Of a stretch of 64,000 bases of DNA, positions 1 to 8,915 are shown piece by piece (the stretch's first letter is position 1; each line of letters opens with the position of its first letter). The stretch covers positions 70,741 to 134,740 of the forward strand of contig CAVOZW010000005.1 of NCBI GenBank assembly GCA_963701385.1, in the 5' to 3' direction. This DNA comes from B30-G6 sp963701385 (GTDB taxonomy: Bacteria > Desulfobacterota > Desulfobacteria > Desulfobacterales > B30-G6). The notes below the pieces were generated by a model. The model had not been told where the DNA came from. It worked only from the letters and a program-made list of their open reading frames with translations, and made no database searches. The translations under genes were made by a program, and so were the position numbers.

Positions 1-877
1 AAATTTTTTTTAGCTCTGTGATTCGTTTCAAATCCTGGTCTGAAGCAAAAATTAAGGGCCTATTGATGCGCCGGATACCCTCTTTTGCCTTTTGCTTGAG
101 ATGGCGCCACTGAGATTCACGATAAGCCGGCCATTGCATGAATGCAAACGATCTGAAAAAACCGGGTGGGATGTTCCGGGCGAACATTGTCGCTTCTAAA
201 GAAAACGTTCCGGAGCCGCACATGGGGTCGAGCAGGGGCCGTGAACCATCATAGCCGGCCAGCTTCAATATGGCTGCGGCGAGGGTTTCCCGAATGGGTG
301 CTTTCCCGACGTCTTGTTTTAATCCTCTTTTATAAAGAAGATCACCGCTGCTGTCCAGGGAAATGAAAACATGATCGTCGATCACCCTGACATACAGGTG
401 TTGGGTGTCATTTTTTCCCCTAAGATCGGTCTTTTCGAAAGGCATGCGGGTCATCCGTTGGCGGATGCCGGTTTCTATTCGTTGGGCTATGGCCGTTGTA
501 TGAAAAAGTCTGGAGTGTCTTGTTTTCACACTGAAACCAAGTTCCGAGAACGGACAAAGGTAGAGTTCCCAGGCAAATTGCCGCACATTTTTTTCGAGTT
601 GCCGGAAGTTCGTGGCCTTGAAGTCGGTCAGGCGCATCAGGATCCTGTTTGGGGTTCTGAGGTGCAGGTTGGCAGCATAGCACCCGGTCAGACGGCACTT
701 GAACACAACGCCGCCTGGGACGATTTCAACGTTATCCATGTCGGTTGGGAGTGCAGAGATTTCCTTGGCGCAGAGGGACTCAAGTCCCGGTGCCGTTGTG
801 GCGAAAAAGGTGTGCGCCCTGCCGATGACGTGCCGCCTGATCCGCTTTTGGATGGGGGTGGGGGTGTCCTGGGGCAT
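1..877 (-). CDS. THUMP-domain class I SAM-dependent RNA methyltransferase (partial)
   Basis: The reading frame runs on the minus strand from an ATG at 877 off the left edge of the window, so the C-terminus is missing. The first ~150 residues match the THUMP region of the YpsC/RlmL family: an N-terminal FFATTAPGLE, then NLHLRTPNRILMR and FKATNFRQLE. Further on comes the methyltransferase core with DPMCGSGTF (SAM site) and NIPPG followed by FAFMQWP, typical of N2-guanine 23S rRNA methyltransferases of this family. The product is expected to modify 23S rRNA; the exact target cannot be read from the sequence. An in-frame extension upstream of 877 is possible (basic residues, no near stop), so the start is not certain. 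It is divergent from the DUF362 gene. Confidence 0.82.
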   Translation of the reverse strand, partial: MPQDTPTPIQKRIRRHVIGRAHTFFATTAPGLESLCAKEISALPTDMDNVEIVPGGVVFKCRLTGCYAANLHLRTPNRILMRLTDFKATNFRQLEKNVRQFAWELYLCPFSELGFSVKTRHSRLFHTTAIAQRIETGIRQRMTRMPFEKTDLRGKNDTQHLYVRVIDDHVFISLDSSGDLLYKRGLKQDVGKAPIRETLAAAILKLAGYDGSRPLLDPMCGSGTFSLEATMFARNIPPGFFRSFAFMQWPAYRESQWRHLKQKAKEGIRRINRPLIFASDQDLKRITELKKI

Positions 878-966
878 CCTGGTCCTATTTACATTGCGCT
901 TGATATTGAATCGTTTGCGTAATATTAAAGGCTATCTCTAACTTTGTAAATCAATTTCAGGAAACA

Positions 967-2073
967 ATGGTCGACGTATATTTCAGACATACCCGTTATG
1001 ATGATTCCGGGCTGAAGCAGATTGTTTTCGACATGATGAATGCCATGGGGGGCGATGCTATTTCCGCCGAAAGCAAGGTAATCATCAAACCGAATTTGTT
1101 GCTGGCGGCCGTCCCGGACAAGGGGATTACCACCCACCCCATGATCGTGAGATATGCGGCCGAATTCATTATTGATAAAGGGTGCAGACCTGTCATTTCA
1201 GACAGCCCGCCCATCGGTTCCTTTGAAAAGATCTTGTCAAAGGGGGGCTACATCGATGCGCTTTCAGGCCTGAATGTCGCGTTCCGGCCTTTCAGGGAAT
1301 CCGCTCAAATCGATATCGGGGAACCGTTTGGCCTTGTGGATATCGCCAAAGACGTGCTCGAGGCCGACATGGTAATCAACCTGGCAAAACTTAAAACCCA
1401 CGCGCAGATGCTTCTGACATTAGGTGTGAAAAACATTTTTGGCTGTGTGATTGGTCTCAAGAAGCCTGAATGGCATTTTCGGGCGGGCGTTGACAGGGAC
1501 ATGTTTGCAAGATTACTGGTACAAATTTACATGGCTGTCAGCCCGGCCATGACCATTATCGACGGTATCCTTGCTCTCGAGGGGCAGGGACCGGGGAAAA
1601 GCGGCACGCCCAGGGAACTGAACCTGCTAGTGGGGAGTCAAAATGCCATTGCGGCCGACATGACCGTCAGTAAGGTTCTTGGTCTGGAACCCTGGGATTT
1701 GATGACAAACAGGGCCGCCGGGGAGCTGCAGCTGGTTCCGGAAGATATTCATGTGCATGGAGAATTCGTTATTCTGAATGATTTCAATTTTCCGGAGATG
1801 GGTGCCATGATCATCGGACCTGCGTTTCTGCATGGATTCATGCGCAGATTCGTCATTCAGAAGCCGGTGTCAGACAACCTGAAGTGCAAACTGTGCGGTG
1901 ATTGCTGGCGGTATTGTCCGGTCAAGGCCATCGGTCATCATATCAAGGGTGTCAAATTCAAATACAATACCTGTATCCGGTGTTATTGCTGTCTGGAAAT
2001 ATGTCCCTATGGCGCCATCAGCATTAAAAAGCCGTTGCTGGGCAGACTCTTTCAAAAGCAAGGAAAACGCTAA
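967..2073 (+). CDS. DUF362 domain protein with C-terminal 2x[4Fe-4S] ferredoxin domain
   Basis: 368 residues. The N-terminal ~290 residues are a DUF362 domain (KPNLL near residue 40, then LAKLKTHAQMLLTLGVKN, the family's characteristic segment). The C-terminus holds a bacterial two-cluster ferredoxin module: C307-x2-C310-x2-C313-x3-C317 and C336-x2-C339-x2-C342-x3-C346. Proteins of this architecture are common in anaerobes and are presumed cytoplasmic electron-transfer proteins; no reaction is established for the family. The start at 967 is preceded by AGGAAAC at a good distance. It appears monocistronic, with about 208 bp before ssb. Confidence 0.85.
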   Translation: MVDVYFRHTRYDDSGLKQIVFDMMNAMGGDAISAESKVIIKPNLLLAAVPDKGITTHPMIVRYAAEFIIDKGCRPVISDSPPIGSFEKILSKGGYIDALSGLNVAFRPFRESAQIDIGEPFGLVDIAKDVLEADMVINLAKLKTHAQMLLTLGVKNIFGCVIGLKKPEWHFRAGVDRDMFARLLVQIYMAVSPAMTIIDGILALEGQGPGKSGTPRELNLLVGSQNAIAADMTVSKVLGLEPWDLMTNRAAGELQLVPEDIHVHGEFVILNDFNFPEMGAMIIGPAFLHGFMRRFVIQKPVSDNLKCKLCGDCWRYCPVKAIGHHIKGVKFKYNTCIRCYCCLEICPYGAISIKKPLLGRLFQKQGKR

Positions 2074-2214
2074 CAGGCCCCTTGGGGCGGTTTCATACGT
2101 TTCGGAGCGCCGGGGGGTGATATGAAAATACCGATCGCTGGACTGTCGGCACTTGAACCGTCAGCCTTGCTTTTCATCAACTTGTATGTCGCTGCTCGGT
2201 GATTGACGCAACAT

Positions 2215-2243
2215 TTGACTTTCAAGAACTTTTTCTGTTAGGT
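2215..2243 (+). promoter_or_regulatory. Candidate sigma-70 promoter for ssb
   Basis: TTGACT at 2215-2220, 17 bp spacer, then TTAGGT at 2238-2243. The -35 is near consensus and the -10 is weak. It lies about 40 bp before the ssb start. Assigned by motif and position only. Confidence 0.3.
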
Positions 2244-2281
2244 TGAAACGGTTTGATGAACATTTCAAGGGGAGGTATCAT

Positions 2282-2713
2282 ATGTCAGGTGTTAATAAGG
2301 TAATTCTTATCGGTCGATTGGGACGGGACCCAGAGGTTCGTTATACCCCGGACGGAACAGCCATCGCGAATTTCAGTATTGCGACATCCGAGGAGTGGAA
2401 AGACAAGAACACCGGCGAGAAACAAGAACGCACGGAGTGGCATCGGATTGTCGCCTTTCGCCGACTCGGGGAAATATGTGGTGAATATCTTTCCAAGGGC
2501 AGACAGGTCTATATTGAAGGGCGCCTTCAGACCCGTGATTGGCAGGATAAAGATGGCAACAAGCGCTATACCACTGAAATCGTTGCATCACAGATGCAGA
2601 TGCTCGGTTCCAGGGATATGGCTGAAAATTCAGGGGGCTCCGGGTTCAGGAAAAACGATATTCCACCCGAGCCCGGATTTTCAGGTTCCCAGGATGATGA
2701 TATCCCGTTTTGA
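2282..2713 (+). CDS. ssb: Single-stranded DNA-binding protein
   Basis: 143 residues. The OB-fold starts with SGVNKVILIGRLGRDPEVRY and carries the SSB pattern FSIATSEEW, TEWHRIVAF and KGRQVYIEGRLQTRDW. A short flexible linker rich in Gly and Ser leads to the acidic tail ending DDDIPF, which recruits partner proteins of replication and repair. The ATG at 2282 was preferred over an in-frame ATG 39 bp upstream because it follows AGGGGAGG and starts at the conserved N-terminus. Confidence 0.95.
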   Translation: MSGVNKVILIGRLGRDPEVRYTPDGTAIANFSIATSEEWKDKNTGEKQERTEWHRIVAFRRLGEICGEYLSKGRQVYIEGRLQTRDWQDKDGNKRYTTEIVASQMQMLGSRDMAENSGGSGFRKNDIPPEPGFSGSQDDDIPF

Positions 2714-2911
2714 GCCTGGACAGCGGCAGCGAGCGCATTCCGCTTGGCGACTCGACTGAACTCGGCAACCTTTCGCTGCGAGATTCTTCAAGGGGAGCCT
2801 GCATTCAACGTTAGCAGTTGTGAACTGGAATGTGAATCATCATGGAAATCTATTTTTTCAGATCAGCCGGGTATGCTTGAACCATTCAGATTTCTAAAAC
2901 GGAGATATGAT

Positions 2912-3328
2912 ATGAAAACCATTCGAAATAGATTGAGACCTGTCGGTTTTTTCCTGGTGGTATTGATGGTGACGTCGTCACTGCCGTATCAATCCGCACT
3001 GGCAGCAATGATCGGTACGGAAGCTCTGATGGACTCCCGCAGAACCGTGGAAGCCCGGGAATATATTAGCAGTGTGTTTGCACGTGAAGACATTCAACGG
3101 GCACTCATTGCCCGTGGTATCGATCCAATAGAGGCTCAGGCAAGGATTGGCACCTTGACGGATCAGGAAGCCATCCAGTTTGCGGACACCATGGAACAGC
3201 TGCCCGCAGGCGGCATCATCGCCTACATTGTCGGTCTTTCAGTATTGGTTTTCCTGGTGTTGCTGCTAACAGACATTTTCGGATATACCGATATTTTTCC
3301 TTTTGTCAAAAAGACGGTCAAAGAGTAA
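2912..3328 (+). CDS. PA2779-family small membrane/exported protein
   Basis: 138 residues. It has an N-terminal signal-like hydrophobic stretch (about residues 10-32 ending SALAA), a soluble middle rich in Arg, Glu and Ala (AREYISSVFAREDIQRALIA), and one strong C-terminal transmembrane helix (about 103-123, GGIIAYIVGLSVLVFLVLLL). This is the layout of the PA2779 family, which is almost always paired with a PA2778-type C39-like peptidase, as here with the next gene. Function is unknown. The start at 2912 is supported by GGAGAT just upstream; the longer open frame from 2744 lacks a site and would bury the signal. Confidence 0.8.
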   Translation: MKTIRNRLRPVGFFLVVLMVTSSLPYQSALAAMIGTEALMDSRRTVEAREYISSVFAREDIQRALIARGIDPIEAQARIGTLTDQEAIQFADTMEQLPAGGIIAYIVGLSVLVFLVLLLTDIFGYTDIFPFVKKTVKE

Positions 3329-3350
3329 ACCCCATTCGAGAATCTTTGCC

Positions 3351-4325
3351 ATGTTGTTGATGCAAGCATGGGGTAAACGTATGCCGGTCCTGGGCACAGG
3401 CTGGTTTCTGTGCCTGGTATTGTTAAGCGTCGTTTGGGGGTGCGCAGGTTCGATGTCGCGGCAATGGTCGTTGCCATTCAATGACATGCCTTCGCAGTAC
3501 CATATCTCATCGGTCCCCTTTTTTCCCCAGACAACCGATCAATGCGGTCCGGCCTCTCTGGCCATGACACTTGTTTGGAGCGGTGTGTCCACAGATTCTG
3601 AAAGGCTCTCCAGCGTGGTGTATACGCCATCTTTGAAGGGCAGCCTTCAGCCGGCGATGATTGGCGCTGCCAGACGCCATGGAAGGGTGGCCTATGTTCT
3701 TTCGAGCCCGAAGGCGCTGCTTGCGGAAGTGGCCGCCGGCCACCCGGTTATCGTGCTGCAGAATCTGGGACTGTCATGGGTCCCTGTCTGGCACTATGCC
3801 GTGGTGATCGGGTACGATGCCGATTCAGGTATCGTATTCCTGCATTCTGGAGAAACACCCGCAAAAGAAATGGCCCTGCGCGTATTCGACAACACCTGGT
3901 CCCGGGGTCGTTACTGGGGATTGTTAACGCTCCCGCCGGGCCGATTGCCTGCCACTGCCACGGAAACAAGCTATCTAGAGGCGGTGTTGGGTCTCGAAAA
4001 AGCACACCGGTGGCTGGAAGCCATCGAAGGGTATCATACGGCCTTGAATAAATGGCCGGCTAATCTTAGTGCCCATATGGGTATCGGCAACGCCTACTAT
4101 GCCATGGGGGATCTACCTGCCGCTGGACAATCCTTTGCAGAGGCAACGCGCCAATTCCCGGCAGAGGGCGCTGCCTTCAACAATCTGGCCCAGGTTTTAT
4201 TCGAACAAGGGAGTAAAGAGGCGGCACTGACAGCCGCTGAAAAAGCCGTCAGCATCGGCGGTCCCATGTCAGGTGTCTTCAAAGAAACCCTAGAGGAAAT
4301 AAAATCGAGCCCGAGCCAACCCTGA
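3351..4325 (+). CDS. PA2778-family C39-like cysteine peptidase with TPR repeats (lipoprotein)
   Basis: About 324 residues. The N-terminal hydrophobic segment ends in a lipobox, VVWGC, so a lipid-anchored envelope protein is expected. The papain-like C39 peptidase domain follows: catalytic Cys in TTDQCGPASLAM and His in PVWHYAVVIGYD. The last ~110 residues are tetratricopeptide repeats (AIEGYHTALNKWPANLSAHM and the following helices). It is paired with the PA2779-type gene immediately upstream. The start is ambiguous between 3303 (overlaps the upstream gene), 3351 and 3381; 3351 gives a signal peptide with basic residues before the hydrophobic core. The substrate is unknown. Confidence 0.8.
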   Translation: MLLMQAWGKRMPVLGTGWFLCLVLLSVVWGCAGSMSRQWSLPFNDMPSQYHISSVPFFPQTTDQCGPASLAMTLVWSGVSTDSERLSSVVYTPSLKGSLQPAMIGAARRHGRVAYVLSSPKALLAEVAAGHPVIVLQNLGLSWVPVWHYAVVIGYDADSGIVFLHSGETPAKEMALRVFDNTWSRGRYWGLLTLPPGRLPATATETSYLEAVLGLEKAHRWLEAIEGYHTALNKWPANLSAHMGIGNAYYAMGDLPAAGQSFAEATRQFPAEGAAFNNLAQVLFEQGSKEAALTAAEKAVSIGGPMSGVFKETLEEIKSSPSQP

Positions 4326-4513
4326 CAGGGTGATGCCTTCGATCTCCCCATACAATCCGTTTGAGGATCCCCGCCTTGAGCCAAGGAATTGTACTTGCTG
4401 TCGCGGTTCAATCTTGCCAGACCTCATCCTGGTGCTTACTTTAATCGAAATTTACATCGAACCTATCTCAAGAATGAAATTTGGTAAATAAAATATAAGG
4501 TAAGCGATCGTTG

Positions 4514-7414
4514 ATGAATAAACCGAATACAGCCATACGCACCCGAAAAAGGAAAAGCTCGCGGGAACTGGACGTCATCATTGTCAAGGGAGCCAGGGAA
4601 CATAATCTGAAGAACATCCATATTTCCCTGCCCAAAAAAAAGCTGATCGTATTTACAGGCGTGTCGGGATCAGGAAAATCGAGTCTGGCTCTGGACACTA
4701 TTTTTGCAGAAGGTCAACGGCGGTATGTCGAATCTCTTTCTGCTTACGCCCGCCAATTTATCGGCCAGATGGAGAAGCCTAAGTACGATACCATCAGGGG
4801 TCTGTCCCCCACCATTGCCATCGAACAGAAAGCCGTCAGCAAGAACCCGCGATCGACGGTTGGTACGATTACAGAAATTTACGACTATCTGCGCGTTTTG
4901 TTTGCAAGGGTTGGGGATCAGTATTGCTATAAATGCGGCCAGCGTGTTGGAAGGGGAGATGCCGAGAGCATGGTCTCTCAGGCTTTGAGCCTGCCAGAGG
5001 CTACCAGGGTTCTCATCATGGCGCCCATCATTGAAAACAGAAAGGGTGAATACCGCGAGCTGTTGAGAAAGATAGAAGGAGATGGATTTGCGCGGGTGCG
5101 TGTCGATGGTGTCGTTAGCGATATTCAGGTGGTTCAGAGCCTTGCCAGGCACAAGAAGCATACCATCGAGGTGGTGGTGGATCGGCTGGTGGTCAAGGCG
5201 GGGGATTCTTTTCGCAAACGCTTGACCGACTCGGTGGAAACAGCTCTCAAGTTCGGGCAAGGCAAGATCATTCTGCACGTGATGGGGAAAGAAGACATTC
5301 ACATGAGCGAGGCCCGATCCTGTTGTGGCATCGCTTATCCTGAGCTTGACCCACCACTGTTTTCCTTCAACTCGCCCATGGGTATGTGTCCGGACTGCAA
5401 TGGCATTGGATCCATGCTCTCCATGGATGTTGAAAAAATTGTCCCTGACAAAACCAAGACCATACGCGAAGGCGCCGTCATCCCCTGGCAGAACTATTTT
5501 TCCAAACCTGAGACAGAAAATGGATCCTGGGGGTTCATGCGGCTCAAGGCCATGGCATCCCAATGGGGCATCGATCTGGATGTTCCCTGGTCTCGATTGC
5601 CGAAAAAACACCAGGCCTTGATATTGAAGGGTTCCAATGGGATGGAGATGGTCGTCAACTGGCGATCCGAAAAAATTCAGGGTGAATTCACCACCACACA
5701 CGAAGGGCTTCTCAACAGTCTCATGCGGCGATATCAGCAAACCCGATCCGAAAGCATGAAAAAATGGTATGCCCGGTTTATGTCTTCCAAAAACTGCCCT
5801 ACCTGCAAGGGACGGCGCCTCAAGCCGGAAGTCTTGAGCGTGAAGGTCAACGAACGTTCTATTATTGATATCACGGAGATGACGATTCAGGAGGCCGCCC
5901 GTTTTCTGGACGCCCTGTCACTCTCCGGAAATCGCAAGATGATAGCCGATGAATTGTTGAAGGAGATCGGCAGTCGTCTTGGGTTTCTGGTAAATGTCGG
6001 TCTGGGGTATCTGTCCCTGAACCGCAAGGGCCCGACCTTGTCCGGAGGTGAATCCCAGCGGATTCGCCTGGCATCCCAGATGGGTTCAGAACTCACGGGA
6101 GTCCTTTATATTCTGGACGAACCCTCCATTGGGCTGCACCAGAAAGATAACATCAAGCTGCTCAACACGCTGTGTCATCTGCGGGACATCGGCAATACCC
6201 TCATTGTGGTGGAGCATGACAAGGAAACCATGGAATCGGCAGACTGGCTTGTGGATTTCGGTCCCGGCGCCGGACACCTGGGTGGTGAAATCGTGGCCCA
6301 GGGAACCCCGTCCCGGATCATGAAAACGGCTAGGTCCATCACAGGTAGATATCTGGCTGGCAAGGAAAGAATCGGGGTGCCGGAAACAAGGAAAACGGTT
6401 CGAAATACCGGCAACCGATGGGTGACGATCCGAAAAGCCTCAGAGAACAATTTAAAAAATATCAACGTTCGCATACCCCTGGGTTTGCTCGTGGCCGTCA
6501 CCGGTGTTTCCGGTGCGGGCAAGTCCACCCTGGTCAATCAGATTCTCTACCCGGCTCTGGCGCGAAAACTTCATGATTCTCCCCTGGCGGTCGGCAAACA
6601 TGGCACCATTCAGGGCTTGTCTCACCTCAACAAGGTGATCAACATTGATCAGAAGGCCATCGGTAGAACCCCACGCAGCAACCCGGCGACCTATACAAAA
6701 GTGTTTGATCATATTCGGGACTTCTATGCCCTGCTGCCGGAATCGAAACTTCGTGGATACCCAAAGGGGCGTTATTCCTTCAATGTGAAGGGGGGCCGGT
6801 GCGAGACGTGTCAGGGAGACGGACATATCAGGGTGGAGATGCATTTTCTGGCGGATGTATATGTGCCGTGTGAGAATTGCAAGGGCAAGCGCTTCAACAC
6901 GTCCACCCTGGAAATCAAATACAAGGGCCATTCCATTTCAGATATTCTGAACCTTTCGGTTCATCAGGCCCGGGACCTGTTTGCCAGCCACCCGAAGATA
7001 AAATCGATTCTCGACACCTTGATGGATGTGGGGCTTTCCTATATCAAACTTGGCCAATCCGCCACGACACTGTCGGGTGGGGAGGCCCAGCGGATCAAAC
7101 TGGCAAGGGAACTTGCCAAGCGGGCTACCGGCCAAACCCTTTACATTCTGGACGAACCCACCACGGGACTTCATTTTCAGGACATCAAGATGCTGCTATC
7201 CGTACTGCAGCGCCTTCGGGATGCCGGTAATACCATCGTGATTATCGAGCACAACCTGGATGTCATCAAGACTTGTGATTGGATCATCGATCTTGGGCCC
7301 GATGGGGGCAACGGCGGCGGTACGATTGTGGCCCATGGCCCCCCGGAAAAGGTTGCCAAAGAAAGCAGGAGTTATACTGGGCGTTTTTTAAAGACTGCAC
7401 TGGGTGAAAATTGA
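4514..7414 (+). CDS. uvrA: Excinuclease ABC subunit A
   Basis: 966 residues, normal length for UvrA, the damage-recognition ATPase of nucleotide excision repair. Two ABC modules are visible: Walker A GVSGSGKSSLALDTIF near residue 49 and GVSGAGKSTLVNQIL near 665; signatures LSGGESQRIRLASQ and LSGGEAQRIKLARELAKR. Zinc-binding segments occur at CPDCNGIG, CPTCKGRRL and the C-terminal finger CETCQGDGH...CENCKGK. ATG at 4514 was chosen; a TTG lies one codon earlier. It stands alone between non-related genes. A 356-codon open frame antisense to it is a shadow. Confidence 0.97.
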   Translation: MNKPNTAIRTRKRKSSRELDVIIVKGAREHNLKNIHISLPKKKLIVFTGVSGSGKSSLALDTIFAEGQRRYVESLSAYARQFIGQMEKPKYDTIRGLSPTIAIEQKAVSKNPRSTVGTITEIYDYLRVLFARVGDQYCYKCGQRVGRGDAESMVSQALSLPEATRVLIMAPIIENRKGEYRELLRKIEGDGFARVRVDGVVSDIQVVQSLARHKKHTIEVVVDRLVVKAGDSFRKRLTDSVETALKFGQGKIILHVMGKEDIHMSEARSCCGIAYPELDPPLFSFNSPMGMCPDCNGIGSMLSMDVEKIVPDKTKTIREGAVIPWQNYFSKPETENGSWGFMRLKAMASQWGIDLDVPWSRLPKKHQALILKGSNGMEMVVNWRSEKIQGEFTTTHEGLLNSLMRRYQQTRSESMKKWYARFMSSKNCPTCKGRRLKPEVLSVKVNERSIIDITEMTIQEAARFLDALSLSGNRKMIADELLKEIGSRLGFLVNVGLGYLSLNRKGPTLSGGESQRIRLASQMGSELTGVLYILDEPSIGLHQKDNIKLLNTLCHLRDIGNTLIVVEHDKETMESADWLVDFGPGAGHLGGEIVAQGTPSRIMKTARSITGRYLAGKERIGVPETRKTVRNTGNRWVTIRKASENNLKNINVRIPLGLLVAVTGVSGAGKSTLVNQILYPALARKLHDSPLAVGKHGTIQGLSHLNKVINIDQKAIGRTPRSNPATYTKVFDHIRDFYALLPESKLRGYPKGRYSFNVKGGRCETCQGDGHIRVEMHFLADVYVPCENCKGKRFNTSTLEIKYKGHSISDILNLSVHQARDLFASHPKIKSILDTLMDVGLSYIKLGQSATTLSGGEAQRIKLARELAKRATGQTLYILDEPTTGLHFQDIKMLLSVLQRLRDAGNTIVIIEHNLDVIKTCDWIIDLGPDGGNGGGTIVAHGPPEKVAKESRSYTGRFLKTALGEN

Positions 7415-7578
7415 TTCGGTTGTCCCCATCGGACATTTGTTGACAGGACCACGATAGTTGATTTAACCAGGAGAGCAGACGTTTGGAAGAAGCGCGCAGC
7501 AAGACGTGTCGACAAGTTCGAGTCGAACGTATCCTGTTGCGATGTAAAAAGACTTGGGAACACTAAAGGAGATTTGAA

Positions 7579-8853
7579 ATGATTGACGTTGATGCCGCCA
7601 TTCAACAGGCGCCCATCCAAATCCGTGAAACCCTTCGCCAGGAGAAGCAATGCTACGAAAGGATTCATAGCACAGCCAAAATGGTTCTGGCCGAAGTCGG
7701 CATCGAAACCGGCGCCAAGGAGGTGATCGATATCCTGGAAGCCACCGGGCTCGCCGGTTATGACGCATCCGTCGGCCGCATCTTCCTTCTTCCGGAATTG
7801 ATCGACCAAAGTCTCGATACTGCCGCAAAATCATTTTCAGGGGACGAGGGCATGAACACCCTGGGCATCGGGGGCATTCCACCGTTTCTGTATCGGGAAA
7901 CCGACCCCTACCCGATGCCTGCCACCTACGAGGACTTGGCGCGGGTTATTGATATGGTGGGCGAAAACCTGGACGTTGTTCGATTCCTCAGTCAGCCGGT
8001 AAAAGTGCACAAGGGAGACCCCCTCGAATGCAACCGCATCATGGATCGGCTCAACAACTGCCTGAAGGTGACCTGCAGCGCCTACATGAACAACGCCGAT
8101 GCCGTCAAATGGTTCAGCGGACGAGATGACTGGCACGATTCCATCTGCGGCGTCAAGTCTCCACTGACCAGTATGGACAATATGATGGATGCCCTCGTGC
8201 GGAGTGCCCGGGCCGGCAACAACCTGCGGCTGACCACCATGCCACTGGTGGGCAGGACAGCACCACAGACACCGGAGGGGTGCATGGTCGTAACCCATGC
8301 GGAGGTTCTCTATATGCTGGCGGTGGCCCAGACGGTAAACCCGGGGATGCTCTGTATGTATGGGGGGATGCCTGCCACGACCCGGCCGGACGGTGACCTG
8401 GCATATTCTCATCCTGCCATGAATCTGCTGAATGTGGCTGTCGCAAGACTGAACATGTGGGTAACCGGACTGTCTACGGTCCAATCCGGCGGCAGTACGA
8501 GCAGGAAAGAGCCTGATAGCGAAGCACTGGCGGACGGCATTCGCGGCAGGCGGATTCTTTGCGAATTCGGCATTCATCATGCCCGCCACTGTTTCGGGGT
8601 GCTGGACAATCTGAATTTTTTCAGTGAAGAGGCTTTCTTGGCGGATTGTCAGGCCCAGCGCGACTATTTAACGTCTCAGAAAAAAGATTGCGGACTGAAA
8701 CCCCTTTACCTGCCCACGGATGATCGGGCTTTTGACGTTATCCAGCGCGTGGCCAGTGCCGACTTTCATGTGGACCAACACACCACCGCCAATTTAAACG
8801 CCTTTGACGATTGGGCACAGCTGAAGGACTTGTCTGTTTTCACCATTCCATAA
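7579..8853 (+). CDS. Trimethylamine methyltransferase (MttB)-superfamily protein, short form
   Basis: 424 residues. It belongs to the MttB/MtgB superfamily, TIM-barrel enzymes that transfer a methyl group from a quaternary or tertiary amine to a corrinoid protein. Family-like segments are ERIHSTAKMVLAEVGIE at the N-terminus, SARAGNNLRLTTMPLVG and GLSTVQSGGSTSR. It resembles the 44925-46430 protein closely in layout (FSGRDDWHDS versus FSGRGDWIDG; LDNLNFFSEE versus LGNLNFFSLE) and differs from the ~480-residue paralogues. The frame has no internal amber codon, so pyrrolysine is not used. No corrinoid-protein gene lies beside it. The RBS AAAGGAG precedes the ATG. Substrate unknown. Confidence 0.75.
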   Translation: MIDVDAAIQQAPIQIRETLRQEKQCYERIHSTAKMVLAEVGIETGAKEVIDILEATGLAGYDASVGRIFLLPELIDQSLDTAAKSFSGDEGMNTLGIGGIPPFLYRETDPYPMPATYEDLARVIDMVGENLDVVRFLSQPVKVHKGDPLECNRIMDRLNNCLKVTCSAYMNNADAVKWFSGRDDWHDSICGVKSPLTSMDNMMDALVRSARAGNNLRLTTMPLVGRTAPQTPEGCMVVTHAEVLYMLAVAQTVNPGMLCMYGGMPATTRPDGDLAYSHPAMNLLNVAVARLNMWVTGLSTVQSGGSTSRKEPDSEALADGIRGRRILCEFGIHHARHCFGVLDNLNFFSEEAFLADCQAQRDYLTSQKKDCGLKPLYLPTDDRAFDVIQRVASADFHVDQHTTANLNAFDDWAQLKDLSVFTIP

Positions 8854-8915
8854 CACATGGGTTGTTGGTTGACGATTTTTGCCGGAGCGGCTTTAAAACG
8901 TTATTCTGGCAACAA

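Noticed and set aside
371..922. 183-codon plus-strand open frame near the left edge
   Set aside because: The minus strand encodes an unmistakable THUMP/methyltransferase protein over the same bases.
4670..5740. 356-codon open frame antisense to uvrA
   Set aside because: It lies wholly within the well-conserved uvrA frame on the other strand, shows no family motif and no ribosome site; a codon-bias shadow.
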